Assembly: GCF_002982315.1 (NCBI RefSeq)
Contig: NZ_MWZD01000017.1
Coordinates: forward strand, 1 to 64,000
Source: Leucobacter massiliensis
GTDB taxonomy: Bacteria > Actinomycetota > Actinomycetes > Actinomycetales > Microbacteriaceae
Direction of reading: 5' to 3'
DNA length: 64,000 bases
Shown: piece after piece, positions 58,673 through 64,000 of the stretch
Layout: every line of letters starts with the position of its first letter
Numbering within the stretch: the stretch's first letter is position 1
The notes under the pieces: model-generated
The model's database searches: none
Seen by the model: the letters and a program-made list of their open reading frames with translations, nothing else
Told to the model about the DNA's origin: nothing
Position numbers and translations under genes: made by a program

Positions 58673-60157
58673 GTGAGTGACTTCTTGTCAGCGCAGACCC
58701 GTACCGAGACCGATTCGCTCGGCAGCGTCGAGATTCCCGCCTCTGCCTACTGGGGGGTGCACACCGCCCGGGCGCACGAGAACTTTCCCATCGCGCGCCG
58801 TCCCATCTCCGTCTACCCGGACTTCATCCGCGCCTTCGCCTGCGTGAAGCAGGCGGCCGCGCGGGCGAACCTCGAGATCGGCGCGCTCGACGAGCAGCGC
58901 GCCACCCTCATCGACCGCGCGTGCGAGGAGATCAAGGAGGGCATGCTCCACGATCAGTTCGTCGTCGGCGTCGTGCAGGGCGGCGCGGGCACCTCCACGA
59001 ACATGAACGCCAACGAGGTCATCACGAACCGCGCCCTGGAGCTGGCCGGTCACGAGAAGGGCGACTACGCCTTCATCAACCCGAACGACCACACCAACCA
59101 CAGCCAGTCGACGAACGACACCTACCCGACGGCGATCAAGATCGCGCTCGCCTTCTCGCTCGGCAGCCTGCTGGAGGAGCTCGCACTGCTCGCGGACTCC
59201 TTCGCGGCGAAGGGGCGCGAGTTCTCCCACATCATCAAGGTCGGCCGCACGCAGCTGCAGGACGCGGTGCCGATGACCCTCGGCCAGGAGTTCAACGCCT
59301 TCGCCGTGACGCTGCGCGAGGACATCGACCGGCTCCGCGAGGCCGTCACCCTACTGGGCGAGGTGAACATGGGCGCGACCGCCATCGGCACCGGCATCAA
59401 CGCGCCGCGCGGCTACAAGGAGGCGGTGATCCGCCATCTGCGTGAGATCACCGGGCTGGAGCTCGTCACGGCCGGCGACCTCGTGGAGTCGACGAGCGAC
59501 ACGGGCGTGTTCGTGACCTTCTCGGGGGCGCTCAAGCGCAGCGCGCTCAAGCTGTCGAAGATCTCGAACGACCTGCGGCTGCTCTCCTCGGGCCCGCAGG
59601 CGGGCCTGGGCGAGATCAACCTCCCGGCGCGCCAGGCGGGCTCGTCGATCATGCCCGGCAAGGTGAATCCGGTGATCCCGGAGGCGGTGTCGCAGGTCGC
59701 CTACTCGGTCGCGGGGGCGGACGTCACCGTGTCCATGGCGGTGGAGGCGGGCCAGCTGCAGCTCAACGCCTTCGAGCCGATCATCGCCCACTCCCTCTTC
59801 CAGTCGATCACCTGGCTGGAGCGCGCCTGCCGGACGCTGCGCGTCAACTGCGTCGACGGCATCACCGCGAACGAGGAGCACCTGGCCGACACCGTCTCGC
59901 GCTCCGTCACCGTGATCACCGCGCTCGCGCCCGTGATCGGCTACGCCGCGGCGGCGAAGCTCGCCAAGGAGGCGCTCGCCGGCAAGGAGAAGGTCTCGGA
60001 TCTCGTGGTGTCGCACGGGCTGCTCGATCAGGCCCAGCTCGACGACATCCTGCAGCCGCAGAAGCTCGCCGGGCTCGCACCCGAAACCGGCACGATCGAG
60101 ACGATCACCGAGACGAGCGAGACCCCGGCGCCCCAGAAGCTCGAAGACGGCGAGTAA
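58673..60157 (+). CDS. aspA: Aspartate ammonia-lyase
   Basis: Reversibly deaminates aspartate to fumarate. 494 residues of the fumarase/aspartase superfamily. The signature loop GSSIMPGKVNPV carries the catalytic serine (S324/S325), with GAGTSTNMNANEV and STNDTYPT as other conserved regions. The MxxN and QLQLNAFEP pattern fits aspartase better than fumarase C. GTG start with GGAG about 10 nt upstream. A disordered C-terminal tail of about 25 residues is Thr/Glu-rich. Confidence 0.9.
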   Translation: MSDFLSAQTRTETDSLGSVEIPASAYWGVHTARAHENFPIARRPISVYPDFIRAFACVKQAAARANLEIGALDEQRATLIDRACEEIKEGMLHDQFVVGVVQGGAGTSTNMNANEVITNRALELAGHEKGDYAFINPNDHTNHSQSTNDTYPTAIKIALAFSLGSLLEELALLADSFAAKGREFSHIIKVGRTQLQDAVPMTLGQEFNAFAVTLREDIDRLREAVTLLGEVNMGATAIGTGINAPRGYKEAVIRHLREITGLELVTAGDLVESTSDTGVFVTFSGALKRSALKLSKISNDLRLLSSGPQAGLGEINLPARQAGSSIMPGKVNPVIPEAVSQVAYSVAGADVTVSMAVEAGQLQLNAFEPIIAHSLFQSITWLERACRTLRVNCVDGITANEEHLADTVSRSVTVITALAPVIGYAAAAKLAKEALAGKEKVSDLVVSHGLLDQAQLDDILQPQKLAGLAPETGTIETITETSETPAPQKLEDGE

Positions 60158-60177
60158 CCCGGGCGGGCGGTCCGCAC

Positions 60178-60220
60178 ACGCGGAAGGGGGACGGATCCCG
60201 GATCCGTCCCCCTTCCGCGT
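60178..60220. terminator. Convergent terminator after aspA
   Basis: ACGCGGAAGGGGGACGGATC and its complement form a perfect 21-bp palindromic stem, between aspA and the convergent FAH-family gene. Confidence 0.88.
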
Positions 60221-60229
60221 TCTGAGCGC

Positions 60230-61096
60230 TCAGGCGGTGATGCAGTGGGAGGTGAGCGCGCCGATGCCCTCGATGGTGACGGTCACCTCGGTCCCCGGCT
60301 TCAGATAGAGCGGGGGCTTGCGCGAGCGGCCGGCCCCGCCAGGGGAACCGGTGGAGATGACGGTGCCCGGCAGGAGCGTGAGCGACTGCGAGATCGAGGC
60401 GATCAGCTGTGCGACGCTGCGGATCATGAAGCCCGTCGTCGAGTCCTGCACGCGCAGGCCGTCGACGTCCGTGGTGATCGCGAGCGCCTGCGGATCCGGG
60501 ATCTGCTCCGCGGTCACGACGACGGGGCCGATCGGCGTGAAGCCGTCGAAGGACTTGCAGCGCGACCACTGCGGCTCCTGGAACTGGATGTTGCGCGCGG
60601 TGATGTCGTTGATCACCGTGTAGCCGAAGACGTAGTCGAGCGCTTCCTCCGCCGTCACGTCCTTCGCCGCGCGGCCGATGACGACGCCGAGCTCGCCCTC
60701 GTAGTCGACCTCCTCGCTGATCTCCGCGTTGAGGGGCACGCTGCCCTCGTGCGCGCCGAGCGAGTTGGGGAAGAGCGAGAAGAGCACGGGGCCCGAATCG
60801 TTGTCGAGGCTCAGCTCGCTCGCGTGCTCGTCGTAGTTGAGGCCGACGGCCAGGACGATCGGCGCTCCGATCACCGCCGGGGCGTAGGTGACGCCCGCGA
60901 GCTCGCGCCAGGCGGAGTCCTCGAGCCGCCCGGCGGACTCGCGCACCACCTGCAGCGCGTCCGGCCCCGCCTCGATGAGCTGCTGCAGCGTCGCGTATCC
61001 GGATGCGAGCGCCCGGACCGGCACGAAGCGGTCGTCGCGTACCACCGCGAGCTCGGGAGCGGAATCGGGGGAGAGGGACAGATGCGCGAATCTCAC
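60230..61096 (-). CDS. Fumarylacetoacetate hydrolase family protein
   Basis: 288 residues. N-terminal cap, then the FAH barrel with GLNYDEHASE and metal-binding VDYEGELGVVIG, DITARN and the KSFDGFTPIGP block. Members include 2-keto-4-pentenoate hydratases, acylpyruvases and oxaloacetate decarboxylases. The substrate cannot be chosen from sequence. An acylpyruvase or oxaloacetate-tautomerase-like role would fit proximity to aspA. Confidence 0.82.
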   Translation of the reverse strand: MRFAHLSLSPDSAPELAVVRDDRFVPVRALASGYATLQQLIEAGPDALQVVRESAGRLEDSAWRELAGVTYAPAVIGAPIVLAVGLNYDEHASELSLDNDSGPVLFSLFPNSLGAHEGSVPLNAEISEEVDYEGELGVVIGRAAKDVTAEEALDYVFGYTVINDITARNIQFQEPQWSRCKSFDGFTPIGPVVVTAEQIPDPQALAITTDVDGLRVQDSTTGFMIRSVAQLIASISQSLTLLPGTVISTGSPGGAGRSRKPPLYLKPGTEVTVTIEGIGALTSHCITA

Positions 61097-61256
61097 ACCT
61101 TCAAGCCTAGTCGAAGCGGCTCAGCCCCCTGCGTCCGCCTCCCACACGAGCGGCCGCGCTTCTTTGTGCGAACCGTACTGCGCCCGGGGGCGCGCCGCGC
61201 TCCCCTGAGAGCGAACGCGGTGCCGCCGCCCCTCGCGGATCGGGAAGAATGAAGGC

Positions 61257-61628
61257 ATGAGCGAATCACCCATGACCAAGCCCGAGATCGAGTTCCCGGA
61301 GGGGCCCGCCCCCGCCGAGCTGCAGATCGTCGACATCGTGGAGGGCAGCGGCGAGGAGGCTCTCGCCAGTTCGACGGTCGAGGTGCACTACCTCGGCGTC
61401 GAGTACGACTCCGGCGAGGAGTTCGACTCCTCGTGGAGCCGCGGGGAGTCGATCAACTTCCCGCTGCGCTCGCTGATCCAGGGCTGGCAGGCCGGCATCC
61501 CCGGCATGAAGGTGGGCGGTCGCCGCAAGCTGATCGTGCCGCCGGCCCAGGCCTACGGCACCTCGGGCGGGCACCCGCTCTCCGGTAAGACCCTGATCTT
61601 CGTGATCGATCTGCTCGGCGTCAGCTGA
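61257..61628 (+). CDS. FKBP-type peptidyl-prolyl isomerase
   Basis: 123 residues, a single cytosolic FKBP domain. Conserved VEVHYLGVEYDSGEEFDSSW, LIQGWQAGIPGMKVGGRRKLIVPP and YG...IFVIDLL are all present, including the FKBP active-site Trp, Tyr and Phe positions. AAGAAT lies 6 nt before the ATG, consistent with leaderless transcription. Confidence 0.93.
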   Translation: MSESPMTKPEIEFPEGPAPAELQIVDIVEGSGEEALASSTVEVHYLGVEYDSGEEFDSSWSRGESINFPLRSLIQGWQAGIPGMKVGGRRKLIVPPAQAYGTSGGHPLSGKTLIFVIDLLGVS

Positions 61629-61648
61629 GCCGACCCGGGACGTCCCTC

Positions 61649-61692
61649 CGCAGGCCGGGGCGCGGTTCACCCGAACCGCGCCCCGGCCTGCG
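61649..61692 (+). terminator. Terminator after the FKBP gene
   Basis: A perfect 20-bp stem, CGCAGGCCGGGGCGCGGTTC with its complement, around ACCC. Confidence 0.88.
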
Positions 61693-61743
61693 CCGTCCCC
61701 GCCGCGCCCGTCCCGCCCCCCTTTCCGCCGGGTCGGCGCATTT

Positions 61744-61813
61744 CGGCCGAGTCCGCACCGAACCGTCGCGCAGAAGCGTGCGGCCTCGGCGGAAAGCTGC
61801 GGACTCGGGCGGG
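61744..61813. repeat. Dispersed intergenic palindromic repeat, copy B
   Basis: GCCGAGTCCGCAC and GTGCGGCCTCGGC (one mismatch) flank a loop with CGCAGAA, followed by a TGCGGACTCGGGCGGG tail. It is a relative of the element at 208-277, with the same order of parts. It lies in the 267-bp gap before the permease gene. Confidence 0.65.
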
Positions 61814-61895
61814 GCGCCCGCTGCGGGGTGGTAGCGTACTGCTGTTCAGGGGAGCCCCGGACTCGGGGATGAGGCAGCACAGAACGGAGTGGCCG

Positions 61896-63383
61896 GTGGC
61901 AGAGGCGCGGCAGCAGGGCGGCGGGCAGCAGACGGGGACGGACCGGCCTCGGGAGGGCGGCGTGGGCGCCGTCGACCGCTACTTCCAGATCACCGAGCGC
62001 GGCTCCAGCTTCGCGACGGAGATCCGCGGCGGCCTCGTGACCTTCGTCACGATGGCCTACATCGTGATCCTCAACCCGATCATCCTCACCAGCGGGGTCG
62101 ACGTCGAGGGCAACACGCTCGCCTTCCCCGCGGTCAGCGCCGTGACCGCGCTCACCGCCGGCGTGATGACGATCCTCTTCGGCGTGGTCTCGCGGCTTCC
62201 CTTCGGCTTCGCCGCCGGGCTCGGGATCAACGCCTTCCTCGCCTTCTCCGTCGTCGGCCAGGTGACCTGGCCCGAGGCGATGGCGATCGTGGTGATCAAC
62301 GGCGTGCTGATCGTGCTGCTCGCCGCCACCGGCCTGCGCCGCATGATCTTCGACGCGGTGCCCGTCGAGCTGAAGCTCGCGATCACGGTCGGCATCGGCC
62401 TCTTCATCGCCTTCATCGGCTTCGTCAACGCCGGCTTCGTCACCTCGACGGGCCAGAGCTCGCCGCCCGTCGGCCTGGGCATCGGCGGCTCGGTGGTCAC
62501 GATCCCGACCCTCATCTTCGTGGTGACGCTCGTCCTCACGGGAGTGCTCGTCGCGGCGAAGGTGAAGGGCGGGCTGCTCATCGGCCTCGTCAGCGGCACG
62601 GTGATCTCGGTGATCGTCGAAGCGATCTGGCACCTCGGGCCGCGTGCCGGCGAGGACGGCGGTGTGGCGAATCCGGGCGGCTGGGGGCTGACGGTGCCCG
62701 AGCTGGGATCCGCGCCCTTCGGCCTGCCCGACCTGAGCCTCGTCGGCGCGGTGAGCTTCGACCTCAGCCGCGTCGGCGTGGTGACCGTCGTGATGCTCGT
62801 CTTCACCCTTCTCTTCACCAACTTCTTCGACGCGATGGGCACGATGACGGGGCTCTCGCGGGAGGCGGGGCTCGCGGATGAGAAGGGCAACTTCCCGCGG
62901 CTGAAGTCGGCGCTGGTCGTCGAGGGCATCGGCGCGATCGCGGGCGGAGCGACGTCCGCCTCCTCGAACACGGTGTTCATCGAGTCGGGGGCGGGCATCG
63001 GCGAGGGCGCGCGCACCGGCTTCGCGAACCTCGTCACGGGGGCGCTGTTCCTGCTCGCCATGTTCTTCACGCCGCTCACCCAGATCGTGCCCACCGAGGT
63101 CGCCGCGGCGGCGCTCGTGATCGTGGGCGCGCTGATGATGGCGCAGATCAAGCACATCGACCTCGGCGACTTCCGGGTGCTGCTGCCCGTGTTCCTCACG
63201 GCCGCCGTGATGCCGATGACCTACTCGATCGCGAACGGCATCGGCGCGGGCTTCGTCGCCTGGGTGCTCGTGCACGCCCTCAGCGGCCGGGCGCGCAGCA
63301 TCCACTGGCTGCTGTGGGTGGTCGCCGCGGGCTTCGTGGTGTTCTTCGCCCGCGGGCCGATCGAGGCGCTGTTCGGGGCGTAG
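61896..63383 (+). CDS. NCS2/AzgA-family purine permease
   Basis: 495 residues from GTG (GGAG 8 nt upstream); an ATG at 61869 would add nine. About 13 helices. The AzgA subgroup is shown by RYFQITERGSSFATEIRGGLVTF at the start in two parts, FGFAAGLGINAFLAF, and TNFFDAMGTMTGLSREAGL. These import adenine, guanine or hypoxanthine with protons. A TAGCGT -10-like box lies near 61833. Confidence 0.88.
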   Translation: MAEARQQGGGQQTGTDRPREGGVGAVDRYFQITERGSSFATEIRGGLVTFVTMAYIVILNPIILTSGVDVEGNTLAFPAVSAVTALTAGVMTILFGVVSRLPFGFAAGLGINAFLAFSVVGQVTWPEAMAIVVINGVLIVLLAATGLRRMIFDAVPVELKLAITVGIGLFIAFIGFVNAGFVTSTGQSSPPVGLGIGGSVVTIPTLIFVVTLVLTGVLVAAKVKGGLLIGLVSGTVISVIVEAIWHLGPRAGEDGGVANPGGWGLTVPELGSAPFGLPDLSLVGAVSFDLSRVGVVTVVMLVFTLLFTNFFDAMGTMTGLSREAGLADEKGNFPRLKSALVVEGIGAIAGGATSASSNTVFIESGAGIGEGARTGFANLVTGALFLLAMFFTPLTQIVPTEVAAAALVIVGALMMAQIKHIDLGDFRVLLPVFLTAAVMPMTYSIANGIGAGFVAWVLVHALSGRARSIHWLLWVVAAGFVVFFARGPIEALFGA

Positions 63384-63398
63384 CGCTCGCCTGCTCGG

Positions 63399-63434
63399 CG
63401 TGCCCGGGCGGCGCGGTGCTGCCGCCCGGGCACG
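63399..63434. terminator. Convergent terminator between permease and mog
   Basis: CGTGCCCGGGCGGC and its perfect complement around GCGGTGCT. Confidence 0.85.
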
Positions 63435-63440
63435 CGTGCG

Positions 63441-63923
63441 TCAGTCGTGCTGCCCGCCGGGGCCGCCGCTGCGCTGCCCGAGCAGGTGATCGATCAGCGG
63501 GTCCAGGATCGCGAGGCCGTCGCGTACGCCGCCCAGCGAGCCGGGCAGCGTGATCACGAAGGTGCCGCGCGCGAAGCCCGCGACTCCGCGCGTGAGCAGC
63601 GCGGCCGGCATCGCTGCGGCGCCGCGGCGGCGCAGCTCCTCGATGAAGCCGGGCAGCTGCACCTCCAGCAGGGGTGCCACCTCCTCGGGGGTGCGGTCGT
63701 CGGGGGAGACCCCGGTGCCGCCCGTCGTCACGACGACCGCGCAGCGATCCCGGATCGCCGCTCGCACCGCCTCTCCCACCGGTGCCCCGTCGGCGACGAC
63801 CGCGGGCGATGGCGTCTCGAAGCCCCGCTCCGCGAGCCATTCCGCGATCACCGGCCCGGTGCGGTCCTCCGCAGTCCCGGCGGCCGCCCGCGTCGAGGCG
63901 ACGATGACCGCGGCCCGTCTCAT
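63441..63923 (-). CDS. mog: Molybdopterin adenylyltransferase (MoaB/Mog family)
   Basis: Adenylylates molybdopterin before molybdenum insertion. 160 residues. The signature VVTTGGTGVSPDDRTPE (64-80) and ITLPGSLGGVRDGL are intact. The ATG overlaps the stop of moaC (ATGA-type), so it is the second gene of a cofactor operon that runs in from beyond the window end. Confidence 0.9.
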   Translation of the reverse strand: MRRAAVIVASTRAAAGTAEDRTGPVIAEWLAERGFETPSPAVVADGAPVGEAVRAAIRDRCAVVVTTGGTGVSPDDRTPEEVAPLLEVQLPGFIEELRRRGAAAMPAALLTRGVAGFARGTFVITLPGSLGGVRDGLAILDPLIDHLLGQRSGGPGGQHD

Positions 63924-64000
63924 CCGATCGCCCAGTCGCCGCTCTTGCCACCCGACTTCGCGAGCACCCGGGTGTCCGTGATCGTGGCGTGCTTGTCGAC
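63920..64000 (-). CDS. moaC: Cyclic pyranopterin monophosphate synthase, C-terminal end (partial)
   Basis: Only the last 26 codons are in the window: VDKHATITDTRVLAKSGGKS then GDWAIG and stop. The block TDTRVLAKSGGKSG is the characteristic MoaC C-terminus. MoaC makes cyclic pyranopterin monophosphate with MoaA. The stop overlaps the mog start. Confidence 0.85.
   Translation of the reverse strand, partial: VDKHATITDTRVLAKSGGKSGDWAIG

Overview
The window is high-GC DNA (third codon positions almost always G or C) with the gene set of an actinobacterium. The blocks eno / FtsB-DivIC-like / DUF501 and rplY / pth / mfd, a RamB-like regulator, a GTP-dependent PEP carboxykinase and a very close homologue of Arthrobacter dimethylglycine oxidase point to Microbacteriaceae, with a Leucobacter-like organism as my best guess. 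That is inference, because no rRNA lies in the window.

Layout. 1-195 looks like degraded Illumina adapter, not genome. 327-9892: metY, an SDR, ung, kynU, a histidine-utilisation block (hutG divergent from hutH plus an IclR regulator, with a palindromic operator between them), rplY and pth. 9889-15064: mfd, a coiled-coil lipoprotein and mazG. 15071-19359: an acetate/propionate block with a RamA-like regulator, a badly deleted prpE pseudogene, and a DUF485 + ActP/MctC symporter pair. 19498-24836: hisS, eno, ftsB-like, DUF501 and ndh. 24982-28438: a RamB-like regulator and pckG. 28598-29578: an unusual tRNA-Leu(UAA) with a short variable arm, duplicated T-arm sequence behind it, and an MntA-HepT-type toxin-antitoxin pair. 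29677-37087: SRAP protein, TspO, a 49-residue membrane protein, a PLP aldolase/dehydratase-like enzyme with an ALO-type oxidase, lemA-htpX and an MFS exporter.

37208-58453 is the most coherent part: a complete glycine-betaine catabolic region. A BCCT transporter imports betaine. GbcAB demethylates it to dimethylglycine, DMG oxidase makes sarcosine, SoxBDAG makes glycine, GlyA makes serine and SdaA makes pyruvate. PurU recycles the one-carbon-loaded folate. LysR, IclR and GntR regulators are interspersed. The same AT-rich palindrome (C-T/A-GATATAT-N-A-G/C) lies in the promoters of the BCCT gene, purU and the gntR/glyA divergon, which suggests one GntR regulon that ties transport, folate recycling and the lower pathway together. 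The upper pathway (dmg, gbcAB) has different palindromes.

58673-64000: aspA, an FAH-family enzyme, an FKBP isomerase, a purine permease, mog and the 3' end of moaC.

Two cautions. Degraded Nextera/P7 adapter sequence is embedded at about 49500-49640, so the purU-gntR junction may be artificial. Promoter positions come from reading the sequence by eye. Many genes carry a TAnnnT-like -10 box 6-8 nt before the start codon, so leaderless transcription seems common here.
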